Shown: in pieces, positions 41,874-52,600 of the stretch
How positions within the stretch are numbered: the first letter of the stretch is position 1
Layout of the letters: every line of letters begins with the position of its first letter
From: Prorocentrum cordatum
Lineage: Eukaryota; Sar; Dinophyceae; Prorocentrales; Prorocentraceae
NCBI GenBank assembly: GCA_963575745.1
Contig: CAUYUJ010014172.1
Location: 1 to 64,000 of the forward strand
Length of the DNA stretch: 64,000 bases
Reading direction: 5' to 3'
The notes under the pieces: model-generated
The model's input: the letters and a program-made list of their open reading frames with translations, nothing else
What the model was told of the DNA's origin: nothing
Database searches by the model: none
Program-made: the position numbers and the translations under genes

Positions 41874-42854
41874 CCACCGCAGGCGCACGCACCACATCCA
41901 TGTGTCAGATCCGCACTAAACATCTCAATGCAAAGGGGCCGCGCAGCCAACATGCAGGGAGGGGGGGGGAGGCAGCAGCAGAGGCAGGCAAAGAGAAGCG
42001 GCGGCGGGCACTCTGCTCCGAGTGTACATGATCCCTGGCGGGCGCGCCCCCCCAGGCACACAGAACAAAAGGGGATCAACACTCGAGCATCCGTCCCATG
42101 CCACACTCACTCCACGGCTGACCGAGGGCCCAACCAACACCGCAGCAAGCAAGAGCAGACAAAAGGGGCACGCCCCAAAAACGAGAACCCAACACAGAGA
42201 GGGAAGGAATACCTGATGGCAGGCCGCCGCAGTGCCTCGAACATCGTCGGGAACCTGAGGGCGAGCGGGGAACACTCCCTCGCTCCCACGCGCGGGGCGG
42301 CAGCCGGGGTGCCTCGAACTTCGTCGGGAACCTGAGGGCGGAGGCGGGGCGCAGAAGAGGGGAACGACCTCCTCCGCGCCAGACGCAGCGGGTGTCTGGA
42401 GGCGCCGCGGCTTGGCGTCGCGGGAAGGCCACCCTACCCTACCGAAGCAGCGAACGACCCACGGCCAAGCGAACCAGACCGCCCGCCCGCCGGGGAACCA
42501 GTAGATCACTGACACCAGGAGAGAAGCACAGGCAAGGCGGCAGAGAGAGGCGGGGGGGCGGCGCGGCAAGAGAGGCACACTCTCCCGCGCACCGTCCAGT
42601 CTTCGCCTGCAAGCGGAGAGGTCACAGAGAGCACTGACAGGCTCTCACAGCCCAAGCTAGAACACGGGGCCCTGAATTAACCAGAAGAATCAGTGCAGAA
42701 ACGGCACAACAGAAAGTAAACCTCGGAAAACCAGCCAGCCAACCCGAGAGACCCACCAGGGTCCCATCACACTCTGACAGCAACATGCATGGACCTAAAT
42801 CTAGAGGGGCCACAGGGAAACAAGGGGGAACAAAAAGAAGAGGGACACGGCAAC
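41874..42854 (-). other. 3' untranslated region of the LINE
   Basis: No frame here continues the LINE proteins. It contains a two-copy ~85-bp repeat (GTGCCTCGAACWTCGTCGGG, AACCTGAGGGCG at 42233 and 42319). A pyrimidine-rich stretch on the minus strand follows the ORF2 stop. Assignment as 3' UTR rests on its position inside the target duplication. Confidence 0.5.
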
Positions 42855-44434
42855 TCAGGAGAGGGGAGGCACGGCAGGAGGAGCAGGGGAGGCAGGGGGA
42901 GGGGCGGCAGCAGCAGCAGGCGCCCGCAGAACACGTAGGGCCTCGTTAAGCCTGGGGTGCCGACGGGACAACTGCCGAAGCCTGGCTTTAATCAGGAAGT
43001 CCCCAGGCTGGACCGAACCAATCCTGCGAGCATTGCGCGCTGCCAACAAAAACAATCTATTAAGGCACTCCCAACTAGGTCCCGTGACCGTCCCCACTGT
43101 GGCCCCAGACAACAGAGCGTGAGGAGCCAGTCCTCACCCGTGAGAGCATCGGCCCAGGTCCTCAGAAGTCCACCACGGGAGAATACGTCAGTCAACCCAG
43201 CCTTCAACTTGGGGCACGCGCGATAATGCCTCAGATCGTCATTGGCCACATCCAGAGGACACCCAAAGGCACAGCCCACCACCGTGGTATGCAGGCGACT
43301 AGAGGTACATACTCCTCGGCAGTGCACTCTAAGGACCCCCGTGACGAGGTGCATCGCGCTGTCCTTCTCCACTTTACGCATCCCCGGGGCAAGCACCTGA
43401 AAGTCAGCAACAGTAAAACGGTCGGGGCCCACCCACATGGACACCCTCTGCACCATGGCGCGGAGGGGAACAGTGCGGTCGCGGAGTCCTCTGAGCTTGC
43501 GCATAGCTTTCTTCTGGAGGGATTTCTTGGGGATGGGTTCCAGGGTCGGGATCGAGAAATTGCCTACTTCATTCACCGTCGTCCTGATCCAGGAAGACTT
43601 CCACCAGGGCCAGCTCAGCCGAGCAGGAATGAAGTTATCGTCTTCCAGTGAAACCGTCAAGGACTCCATCTCATACTGGACAGCATCAATACTGGAGCAG
43701 GACATCAACACCCGAAACTTGATAGCCTTCGAAAAACAATCGATGGCCAGGCACTCTAGAGAGGCTCCCAGCGCACGCAAGCCCGTCAGCATCTCTCTCG
43801 AGCAGGCATGGCGGGGACCAGCAGTGATCACCTGAAGGGCCTCATTATACGCTTTCCGAAGAGCCGTAGTCACAGGACAGAGTTGTAGCTGGTACGCCAA
43901 TATCGACATGCAGTGCGAGCGAAAAAGACGAATAGTCTGAGGAAGTCCTAGCCAAAGCCCACGGAGCCTCCGAACCGTCATCCAGAACTTGGGAATGGTA
44001 TTGCTCCATACTGTATCCAAAGCGCCAGGCCCAAGCCAAAATCCCAGGTACAAAACAACGCGAACAAACCCAATGCGATGATACTCACTCCCCTTGGCTC
44101 GAAGGTGGGCAACTAATCTATCAGGATCAAGCGAGCCAATCACCAATACCTTACATTTAGGAATGTTCAACCCCAGTCCTACCGCATGTTCCAACTTACG
44201 GAGGAGCGAAAGCGTCGGCTGAAGGTCCGTCAGGATGTTGGGAAGGCAGAACGCGAGATCATCAGCGCATGCCCTAATTCGGGGGACCTGGCCAGCGAGC
44301 CTAGACCTCATCCAGCGCAATACTGGGCCTAGCGCACAAGCGAAGAGTAGCATCGACGCAGGATCTCCCTGCCGCACACCATTTTCCACCGAAAACTCGA
44401 TACCAGTAGCCCCAGGGAAGTTGATAACAGCCAC
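42855..44434 (-). pseudogene. LINE ORF2, RT C-terminal half and zinc knuckle
   Basis: The 480-residue frame from 44434 has motif B (ENGVRQGDPASMLLFACALG), motif C (RIRACADDLAFCL), motif D (VGLGLNIPKCKVLVIG), motif E (VVLYLGFWLGPG), a long post-RT region and a CAFGCPLDVANDDLRHYRAC knuckle (CX3C...HX4C). Near 43110 the sensible frame switches to 42855-43112 (CLNRLFLLAARNARRIGSVQ), which completes the C-terminus. A frameshift in a T-run near 44455 separates it from AFPSLIVSWILAVLDAMGVP, the motif A tail. Confidence 0.85.
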
Positions 44435-44439
44435 ATTGT

Positions 44440-46764
44440 CACGGTATAGCTCACGATAAAAAAAGAAAAAACTTCACCCGGAACACCCATAGCATCCAAG
44501 ACCGCTAGGATCCAGGAGACGATCAGAGAGGGGAACGCTTAAAGTCCGTGAAGAGAACTCCCGAGCGACCCCCACCAGTAAGCATCTGACGAAGACCCCA
44601 CCATTCAATCCCAACCACGTTGTCAAGGAACCAACGTCGCGCGACCCCCCCTCGCTGGATCGTGTCGATCACGGTCGGAGCAGCCCGCTGGAGGCCGATG
44701 GAGAACGCGTCGCTCAGGAGCTTCACATCGGTGTTCGCAAGTGTGAGAGGTCGAGTCTTACCAGGTGACCGAGCGAGGGCCGCGGGTTTCTCGTCGTCTT
44801 TGAGGTCTTTGGGCAGAAAACACATCCTTCCACGACGCATGCACGCAGAGACAGCACCCCCCCCCCCGACGCCTGATACATCTCCTCATAAACAGCAACA
44901 AGAACTTCAACGGCTCCCCCCCAGCTTTCCAGCACCCGCACGGAATGCAATCCTCCCCAGGAGCAGAGTGATGCTTGTATTGGGCCCGCTCTATGAAACC
45001 GTCGACCTCCAACTTCCACTGCGAGGCGCCCAACTGGATCGGCTGGGCATGGGCGAGGATTCCAGGCCAAAAAGTCCGATCGGGTTCCTTGGCGGCAAAA
45101 ATCGCTTGCCAATGGTCACGAAGGGCCTCAGCAGAGGCCGTCGGGGAAGGGCAAACTTGCCCTGCGCTGTCCAGGATTCCAGAGAGCCCGTATCGCCGAC
45201 GCATCTTGAACCAGGCTCGACGAAGGTGTTGCAAGCGTGCCATAGCCTTAGCCTTAGACTTCTCGTCCTCCTTCCATCCGTCCACCGCCCGCTCCTCCGA
45301 CTCATGCCAAGCACCCTTCAGAGACTGCACCAAAGCGCCCAATCCTGCTAGACCCACGCATCTCTCATGGTCAGGATCGAAGTACTGAAGCAACCGCGGA
45401 TACGCACGGATCGCGCACACACACTGGTCGAACCTGCCCATGCGCCACCCACGGAAGGCCATCATAGCATAGTGGAGCTTCTCACAGTTCTCTTCCGGAG
45501 GCTTCATCCGAAGCCGAGCCTTGAACTGAGGGACCATCTGCCAGAAAATCTCCTTCACCCGAGCCAATTCCTCCCGAGGGGTCAGATCCTGGTCGATTTC
45601 CATAATAGCGCTGGCACACAACTCATGGCAAGCACAACGACGGGGCATCCATTTAGGAATCTGGGCGGGCAACGCCGATGGCATTCTCAGAGCGACAGTA
45701 GCAACAACGGGGATATGGTCGGACGAGGCGAATGTCTTCACTGCATGTCCAAAGGTATTAACTGTCACAGCTAAGTCATTCAGAACGGGGGCAGAGAGGG
45801 AAGTGTAGATGCGGCCCAGGCGGGCAACCCCACGAACTTCTCCCTGGAACACATCCCGCCGCGTCGGATCAGGTTGGAAAAGCTCCGCCCAAGACCCGCA
45901 GATAGACTGAAATGCATCGGTGTGTTCCCTATCTCCTGCTAGCCACGTGCCATCAGTACGGAACCGCCCCTCATCCACCTCCATAAAGTTCCAATCCCCT
46001 GCAATCAAGCACATGGTGTGCGCAGCCAAAGAAAGGAAAGCCTGACTCACGCAAAGGCACCTGCGATACATCGCAACATGATCCGAGGTGTTCGGCATGT
46101 GTACATTGGCAATCACTAAGTCCCCGCGACATCCTTTCAGGTGCGAAGCGAGAACTCGGCCAGCAATCAACGGGCACGAAGAAATCGATTCGAACGGCGA
46201 AGCCAGCTTACTCGAGATGACAGTAACCACACCGCCCCCAGCTCTCGGATCGATCATCGAATGGTGAATAACTGCATTACGGCAACGGTCACCCCGCTGT
46301 AACATCTCCACATCCGACACTGTGCCATGAGTCTCCTGTAAACACACAACGTCGAACCTGCCGACAAGACCATGCATCTGCTTGTGCCGCTTAGCTGCCA
46401 ATGGAGACAACGTAGAGTACGAAGAGAAGAGAGCACGTGTATTCCAAGAGCACAGGGTAAGCGCAGAGGAGGGAGCGAACACCCCATTCGCTCCAGAGGA
46501 CGGGTCACCCGGGGTAAAAGGTCCGCCTGAATTCAAATTAAAACACGGGTTGGCTGGCTGAGCACCGTCCTGGCTAGTCGGAACACGGGTCCGATGGTTT
46601 CCCCCGACAGGCCCCACATCCCAGGGGGGGCCCGAACCACCAGGGACCCGACAAAAATCGCCAGGCAGCGCACTGGGAGTTACGAGGCAGGGAGCGCCAG
46701 AGCAACTGTGGGCCTCACACAAAGGGCCGAATCTGATCAAAAAGAGTTGCAATACAGCCTGCAT
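44440..46764 (-). pseudogene. LINE ORF2, endonuclease and RT N-terminal part
   Basis: The 668-residue frame from 46764 starts with an apurinic-type endonuclease: LTLCSWNTRAL, VVCLQETHGT, LIAGDWNFMEV, RLGRIYTS (a Gly replaces the usual Asp) and SDHIPVVATV. A Cys/His-containing linker and a helical region lead to the RT start. Near 44800 the frame changes to 44523-44840: CFLPKDLKDDEKPAALARSP, KTRPLTLANTDVKLLSDAFS, GVLFTDFKR (motif A). It then needs a further 1-nt correction to reach AFPSL. ORF2 overlaps ORF1 by 50 nt. Three small frameshifts and the Gly substitution argue against current activity. Confidence 0.85.
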
Positions 46765-47779
46765 GATCGCCTACTCCGAAGGTTCCGAGGGCCTCAGGAA
46801 TCAGAACAAGTTCAGGACGACCACACTCACGGACCGTCACCTTCGCCAGAATCACTGGGTGAGTCGCCGTAATGAGGCCGTATATTTGACCGCCGAGACC
46901 ATTGCTGCCCACCTGGAAACCTTTCTCCCCCAGGACCTTCCCGATGATAGCACGAGTCTGCCCGAGGTAGTAGAACAACTTACGGCTAGCGGGGGGCAAG
47001 TCCCGACGCACGCGGAGCTCCCATCCCTGGTTATCGATCGGGTTCTGGTACACAGTCTTACCAATAGTCTGGCTCTTCCCAAAGAACGCCGTGCATGACA
47101 GAGTGCTGTGGAAGTCAAGAATCACCTTCCTCGTGAGAGAGTATGCTCGAACGATCGGCTCCTCCCCTGCTGGACTGCACGCGGCGACAATAGGGGCCAC
47201 CGCTTCCTTGAGAGACGCCTCCAGAAGGGGTTTTTCAAATCCAAGGACAACAAGACGGGTGGCACTGGCTTGGTCAGGCCCCGACGTACGCATCATCTTC
47301 CGACGCCCTCCTTCCCCTTCTCCTCCCACGAGCTCGAACTCCGAGTCGGCACGAGTCGACGAACATGCTGAGAGCTTCTGCTGTAGTTCCTGCATCTGAC
47401 CTTCGATCTTTGTCACTGCTGCAGCAAGCTTCGCATCTGTGTCAACCGAGACCTGGTGGATCGCTGCGTCCTGGGATTTCTTAATCTCTGCCCAACGAGC
47501 CTCCGACCGACGATTCAACTCCGCGAACTCCTCCTGCATACGATCGAAGTTGGACCCCATCACTATCATCTGCTTACTGAACATTTCAAAGTTCTCGGCA
47601 TGCGAGGAGAATCCTTCCTTCACTAACTTCGTCAACGCGTAGATCTGCGCTGACACCTCGCTCTGTACCTCGGGCGAGGCGGGTGGCGCACTTCCTCCTC
47701 CCGCCCCCACAGGGGCAAAGGATGGTGAACTCTCTGGAGAGCCGCGCATGGAGCCCCTCATGCGAGCGCCCTCGGCCAT
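46715..47779 (-). CDS. LINE ORF1 protein, 354 aa
   Basis: I choose the ATG at 47779 (context GCCATGG), the first one downstream of the DinoSL. The longer frame opening at 47995 would start in flanking DNA and read through the leader. The protein has a Ser/Arg/Pro-rich start, then a long coiled coil (EVSAQIYALTKLVKEGFSSH, MQEEFAELNRRSEARWAEIK, AAVTKIEGQMQELQQKL) and a globular C-terminal half (ASATRLVVLGFEKPLLEASL, RKVILDFHSTLSCTAFFGKS) with an RRM-like pattern. This coiled coil plus RNA-binding domain architecture is that of LINE ORF1p, which packages the element RNA. It appears intact. Confidence 0.75.
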   Translation of the reverse strand: MAEGARMRGSMRGSPESSPSFAPVGAGGGSAPPASPEVQSEVSAQIYALTKLVKEGFSSHAENFEMFSKQMIVMGSNFDRMQEEFAELNRRSEARWAEIKKSQDAAIHQVSVDTDAKLAAAVTKIEGQMQELQQKLSACSSTRADSEFELVGGEGEGGRRKMMRTSGPDQASATRLVVLGFEKPLLEASLKEAVAPIVAACSPAGEEPIVRAYSLTRKVILDFHSTLSCTAFFGKSQTIGKTVYQNPIDNQGWELRVRRDLPPASRKLFYYLGQTRAIIGKVLGEKGFQVGSNGLGGQIYGLITATHPVILAKVTVRECGRPELVLIPEALGTFGVGDHAGCIATLFDQIRPFV

Positions 47780-47916
47780 GGCTGGAGGAGGGGACAGGGG
47801 GGCCGGCCGCAGGCGCAGGCGCGCGGGCCGAGAGGGAGGGAAGCAGGGAGACCCGCGGCGCGGGTCGGGGAGAGCCAGGCCACGCGGGTCGCGCAGACCA
47901 CCCTGGGCCGATACGG

Positions 47917-47938
47917 CTTGAGCCAAAATGGCTACGGA
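47917..47938 (-). promoter_or_regulatory. Perfect dinoflagellate spliced leader (DinoSL) relic
   Basis: Read on the minus strand, all 22 bases match DinoSL (TCCGTAGCC, ATTTTGGCTCAAG). Downstream sequence continues CCGTATCGG rather than an SL RNA gene donor (GGTAAG), so this is not an SL RNA gene. It is a spliced leader already joined to a message and copied into DNA. It coincides with the 5' end of the LINE and abuts the GAT target sequence. Confidence 0.92.
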
Positions 47939-47990
47939 TGATGATGATGATGATGAGGGGGAAGAGGAGGAGGAGGAGGGGGATTTTTTT
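47937..47990 (+). repeat. Target-site duplication, copy at LINE 5' end
   Basis: (GAT)6-type sequence and GAGG, then a GGA-rich insert of about 24 bp, then GGATTTTTTT. It is paired with 41844-41873. The GGA insert is best explained by later microsatellite growth. Confidence 0.65.
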
Positions 47991-48130
47991 GACATCCACA
48001 GCCACAGAGCCCCTCAAAGGGGGCAAACATATTCGAGATCGGCAGTTACCCCGACCCTCTTGTGATCAGGGTGGGGACCTTTGCCCAATCTCGTCCAAAC
48101 TTCGCTCCGAGCGGGCGGGCTGCCAAGGCA

Positions 48131-48720
48131 TTACTTAGCAATCCGCCTCATCTGACCTCCAGCAGCGAACGCAGCACAGACCTGGCAGACACACGCGAAG
48201 CTTCCGTCGCTGAAATCCACAACGAGGCAGCGATGCTCGAGCTCCAGAAACTTTGCGGGATCGACCTTTAAAAGGCGGTGGCAAAATCCTGGAGCCGGCT
48301 TAGCCGGGGATCGGGGCCCGCGGAGGCAGTGGCAACACTGCCAGAAGCGCCCGGCCCAACTCCAAACGCGCGGTGGCCTCGGATCTTTGACCTGCGGGGG
48401 CGGGGGCTCAGCACGGGCAGCCCCCTCGAGATTCGTCCGAGGCCATCTCTCCATCAGGTGCGCCGCCCATATTGTGACAGCACGCGAGACCAAACACAAA
48501 ACATCAATTCCAGCTGGTTCCGACTCGTCTCCGCCAGACGTGCCTCATCCGACCCCAGGAGCGGCGGCCAACCAACGCGACTTCCAACGCTGCTTGGCGA
48601 GCCACTGCAAGGCCTGAGAGATAGCTTCCGAGTCGCACAAGTGGTGCTCCTGAAACAAGAGAAGGTGCGCCGTGACTTTCTGCGGCCACTTGTTCTCGAG
48701 AGGAAGCCAGCCTGATGCAT
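48131..48720 (-). pseudogene. LINE fragment: endonuclease start joined to ORF2 C-terminus
   Basis: Read from 48720 down, one frame gives WLPLENKWPQKVTAHLLLFQ and EHHLCDSEAISQALQWLAKQ, the QEHH endonuclease motif of dinoflagellate LINEs. Then 48131-48499 reads WAGRFWQCCHCLRGPRSPAK and LVVDFSDGSFACVCQVCAAF, a Cys-rich region I associate with the C-terminus of such ORF2 proteins. Most of the endonuclease and all RT are missing, so a large internal deletion is likely. Confidence 0.5.
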
Positions 48721-50044
48721 TCATTGCCTGCCTGAACCTGGAAAGGGAAATCTTGAAAAACAGGCTCGGGAGGAGCAGCGAGCGCGTCTTGGCTTAGAAG
48801 GGGGAGCTTCCCCAAAGCATCTGCCCACTTGTGGCTCTCCGGGCCGCTAGTGAGCGGGTCAGGGACTGGGCGCCCCAGGAGAAGGAGTGCCAGGAAAAGG
48901 GGGCACTCTGAGCACGCTTCGACGTCCTGGCCGCCGCCTCCAATAACTACGGTACCTTTTTGCGGGCCCCCCGAGGATACATACACTGCCCTCTTGGGCC
49001 GCGGACAAGTCGGACATGCAGCTGCGCAGGGCCTCCGAATCCTCTGACGAGACCTGCGGCGTGTGTTAGCATCCAGGTCCTCGCCCAAGCCCGCCCCACG
49101 TTCCCCTCCCCCCCCCCCATCGCTGTCAACAGGGATGTCAGCAGGAGCAGACTCCACCCGCGGCTGGTTGACAGAACGTCACTGAGGCTTGAGCTGTGAC
49201 CAGCTCTCACGTATGGCGTTGATGTCGCGTGTTTGCAACAACTGGTTGAAGGTGTCCATTTTGGCACCAAAAGCGGCAGCTGCAACAGCTTCGGCTCCAG
49301 AAAGACTGGCAACCTTCTCGGCAAGCTCGACGAAACGCTGCTGGAGCTGGGCCTGGTGAGACTGAACAATCGCACGCTGCTCCTTGAGCTGCGCGAGCCT
49401 CTCCTCCGCCTCGCCACGCTGCTTGTCGAGAGACACGACCCACTTCTCATTATTGGCCAACGCTTGCTGCACTTCGCTGTGCTGCTGGGGAAAAGGGCAT
49501 GACTCCGAAGCTGAAGTGCGAACCGCCGTAGTCGACTGCTCAACCGTAGCAGCAAGAGTACTTCGTTCAGGAAGCTCTTCTTTGAACTGCCCGAGCAAAA
49601 GCTGCATTTGACCCAGAAGCGCCTGCGGGTCCTTGGGAACGGCGAGGATACCTCCCTGCGGACTGCCACCAGACTTGCCCCCAAATCGCACCCGCCATAA
49701 ACGACGCTTGAGACACGAGGAGGACCGTTACGCCACTGGCTAGCAGGAGAAGGGGCAGAAGATGGACCAACACGAGGAAGAAGAGCCCATCAACTCGCAC
49801 ACCACTTGTACCTCGGCTTGTTGCACTTCGACGCCCCAAACGAGAGACATTTGGCGCCACCATCGCGCCCTTCCTGCATGTGCGGTGAAACAGACTGGCA
49901 GCTGAGGGAAACGGAAGCTGCCAGGGAGGGAAAGCAAGCGAAACAGGCTGAGGGAAACGGAAGATGGAAAACTGAAAGCACGGGGGCCTCGAACCGCCCC
50001 CCTGGCTGCGCATCAAGCTCCCGGCGCGGGAGCAACGTTGGGAC
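48721..50044 (-). pseudogene. LINE ORF1 with zinc finger and coiled coil, broken
   Basis: Just after the leader relic the minus strand encodes GAKCLSFGASKCNKPRYKWC, a CX6CN...C zinc-finger-like region. After frame changes, 49179-49691 gives a coiled-coil protein (LGQMQLLLGQFKEELPE, LDKQRGEAEERLAQLKEQRA, QRFVELAEKVASLSGAEAV). 48504-49157 continues with RRPCAAACPTCPRPKRA. Zinc finger plus coiled coil ahead of an endonuclease is the ORF1 layout of dinoflagellate LINEs. At least two frame breaks. Confidence 0.55.
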
Positions 50045-50066
50045 CTTGAACCAGAATGCCTACGGA
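50045..50066 (-). promoter_or_regulatory. Relict DinoSL, degenerate
   Basis: On the minus strand TCCGTAGGCATTCTGG followed by TTCAAG matches DinoSL at 19 of 22 positions. It immediately follows a TCC microsatellite and precedes the LINE ORF1 zinc-finger region by about 200 bp. The duplicate at 51989-52010 keeps the 5' ~19 bases and then departs. Confidence 0.7.
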
Positions 50067-50580
50067 GGAGGAGGAGGAGGAAGGAAGAGGAGGAGGAAGA
50101 ACAGGCGGAGGAGGCGGAGGAGGAAACGGGGGAGGAAACGGAGGAGGAGACGGAGGAGGACACGGAGGAGGATGGCTGGGAGGAAGATGGTTGTCCAGCC
50201 CTCTCCTCGTCGACGACGATGGCGACGACGTCGGCGCTTCATCCTGCCGCTCGGGCGGCTCGCGCGTGACATCCGCCGGCCGTCGCATCGGCGACTGGCG
50301 CCGCCAGGCGCGGAGTCCGCAGGCCCTGGTCACCCATGGATAGGTTGCCCCCTTGGCGCCTCACTGCCGGCGGCGCTGGCCGACACTGCTCCTCCTCCGC
50401 CTCCTCCTCCTCCTCCTCGTCCTCGTCCTCGTCCTCCTCCTCTTTCTCCTCCTCCAGTTCCTCCTCCTCCTCCTCCTCCTCCTCCTTCCTCGTCTTCCCT
50501 CCTCCTCATCCTCCTCCTTCTCCTACTCCTCATCCTCCTCGTCCCTCCTCCCTCCTCGCCCCTCCTCCTCCGACTCCTCC

Positions 50581-50611
<31 letters not shown>

Positions 50612-50760
50612 ACTCTTCCTCCTCCTCAATTCCTATTCCTCATAGATACGTTCTCCCTGTCGCACCCCGAGGCCAGTTTTTAGGGCGGTCCGGGCGTTGC
50701 GCCTGTGACTTCCTCACCACGTATGACCTGAAGCTTCAATGTTGACAACAACGTCTCAGA
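50049..50760 (+). repeat. TCC/GGA composite repeat, copy 1
   Basis: GGA tract (50067-50170), a 180-bp conserved block (GTTGTCCAGCCCTCTCCTCG, then GCGACGACGTCGGCGCTTCA and CCCATGGATAGGTTGCC), a TCC/TCT tract (50390-50635) and a tail (TCTCCCTGTCGCACCCCGAG, GGGCGGTCCGGGCGTTGCGC). The same order recurs at 51989-52600. The tail module is also present, inverted, at 18760-18790. Confidence 0.9.
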
Positions 50761-51000
50761 TAGAGGGCGGGTCTCGCCTTCGCGCCGCGCACATTTTTTT
50801 CCGAATTTGGAAGAGCTTCACGTATTGAGGGCGGCTCCTTGTCAACATGTGGCTCTCGCCTAATCGCTGCGCGCATTCGTTTGAAACATTCGCACGAACT
50901 TCACGGATTGAGGGCGGGTCCTTTTCAAAATGTGGCTCTCGCCTCAGCGCCGCACATTCGTTTGAAACATTCGCAAGAGTTTCACGGATTGAAGCCGGTC
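50761..51000 (+). repeat. ~84-bp repeat units
   Basis: GATTGAGGGCGG, C/G, TCCTT phrases at 50825, 50909 and 50989 give 84- and 80-bp spacing. Each unit also has TGTGGCTCTCGCCTNA, CGCCGCRCATTCG and TTTGAAACATTCGCA. The family is shared with 52620-52860 and, inverted, 9720-10010. Confidence 0.85.
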
Positions 51001-51930
51001 GGGGGCCAGCCCGCATTTCTGGCAGCCGGGGTCCAGGTCGCATCCAAGGTCGCGAACCTTCTAGCGGGCCCAGATGGCGTTCGTTGCGGCGGTTCGGATA
51101 CAACCTTTCTCAGGGAAGGCGAGACGCGCTTGCTCCTGAGCTCACGCTCCAAGACATCAATGCAGAGACGATGAGGAACCTCCCGTTTGGCCACAGCCTC
51201 CCACTCTAAAGCTCTGAGCATCGCGGACTTCAGGTGCTGTTTAATCACTTGGGAGGTGATCTGGGCCAGGGAGAGCTCGACACCCCAGTCAGAGATGAAC
51301 GTGGCAAAGTCCCTGATCGTCCAGGAGATCCTCTCCACCGGCTGCCGCATGGCCGAAACTGGGCCTGCGACAGCCCTCCAAAAGCCTGAGTCCCTTGAAA
51401 CAGTACCCTCCCACGCTTGTCTCAGCTCCCGGAGCGTTCAAAGGCCCGAGCCCGGGTGAGCAAAACTTCTTTGCGCCAGCGAAGGATGGGCGCGATGGCC
51501 CCACACCAAGCAGGATCCCCGACGAGGTGAATCAAAATTGTCAGGGAGCGCTGGCCAGCAGAGGGCTTGATCGCACGTGCCGCTGCGAGGCGCAAGCGCA
51601 GCAACTCGTAGCCCGCGGCTCCGCGAACTTCGCTGCCATGCAGCACGCCTGGCAAAGGTCCTGCTGCGAAGACTCTCGACGAGCGACGGCGCCCTAGAAC
51701 CGAGCGACGGTTGGCCGCGCGGGCCGCCCTCGTCTTGAACAGCTTGACGCGGGTGTTTAACTTCTTGGCTCTCCCGCGGACCCTAAAGACTTTCCCAGCA
51801 GCGTCATCAATCCCAAGATTGGTCGAACTGCCCGAGATGGGCCCAGTGACAACTGCACCGGGCTTACCCTGGACGGCGCGGCCAAGGGCAGCAGAGGAGC
51901 AGACCAGACTGGATTCCTCCCGAGCGACCT
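50982..51930 (-). pseudogene. LINE ORF2 C-terminal fragment
   Basis: 51422-51930 reads RGRAKKLNTRVKLFKTRAAR, AAGPLPGVLHGSEVRGAAGY, ELLRLRLAAARAIKP, GDPAWCGAIAPILRWRKEV. After a frameshift, 50982-51350 gives SWTIRDFATFISDWGVELSL, IKQHLKSAMLRALEWEAVAK and CIDVLERELRS. This is the post-RT region of a dinoflagellate LINE. RT itself is absent. It lies between the two copies of the TCC composite. Confidence 0.6.
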
Positions 51931-51939
51931 GGCCTCCAA

Positions 51940-52600
51940 TTGAGGAGGAGGAGCAGGCGGAGGAGGCGGAGGAGGAAACGGAGGGGGAACCAGAATGCCT
52001 ACGGAGGAGGAGGAGGAGGAAGGAAGAGGAGGAGGAGGAGCAGGCGGAGGAGGCGGAGGAGGAAACGGGGGAGGAAACGGAGGAGGAGACGGAGGAGGAC
52101 ACGGAGGAGGATGGCTGGGAGGAAGAGGGTTGTCCAGCCCCCTCCTCGTCGACGACGATGGCGACGACGTCGGCGCTTCATCCTGCCGCTCGGGCGGCTC
52201 GCGCGTGACATCCGCCGGCCGTCGCATCGGCGACTGGCGCCGCCAGGCGCGGAGTCCGCAGGCCCTGGTCACCCATGGATAATTAGGTTGCCCCCTTGGC
52301 GCCTCACTGCCGGCGGCGCTGGCCGACACTGTTTTTCTTCCTCTTTTCTCCTCTTTCTCCTCCTCCTCCTCCTCCTTCGACTTCCCTCGTCCTCCTCCTC
52401 CTCCTCCTTGTCCTCCTCCTCCCTCCTCCCTCCTCCTCCCACCTCCTCCCTCCTCTTCCGTCCTCCTCCTCTTCCTCCTCTTCCTCTTCTTCCTACTCAT
52501 CATCCTCCTCAGCTCCTATTCCTTATCGATAACTTCTCCCTGTCGCACCCGGAGGCCAGTTTATAGGGCGGTCCGGGCGTTTCGCCTGAGACTTCCTCAC
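51940..52600 (+). repeat. TCC/GGA composite repeat, copy 2
   Basis: It parallels 50049-50760 at an offset of ~1940 bp: GGA tract, the same 180-bp conserved block, a TCC/TTC tract (52335-52500) and the GTCGCACCCGGAGGCCAGTT tail. An extra GGAGGAGGAGCAGGCGGAGG block precedes it at 51942. Confidence 0.9.

Larger units (their letters stand above)
41874..47938 (-). mobile_element. Near full-length LINE with DinoSL 5' end
   Basis: A 6.06-kb non-LTR retrotransposon with a complete DinoSL at its 5' end, a ~160-nt leader, ORF1 (47779-46715), ORF2 (46764 to ~42855, three frameshifts) and ~1 kb of 3' sequence. It is bounded by the ~30-bp duplication of a GAT/T7 target. Read on the minus strand, the junction at the 3' end starts with A7, which could be part of the target or a short A tail. 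Confidence 0.8.

Noticed and set aside
47917-47938. SL RNA gene
   Set aside because: The leader is not followed by the GGTAAG donor or an SL RNA intron; it continues into a LINE 5' UTR.
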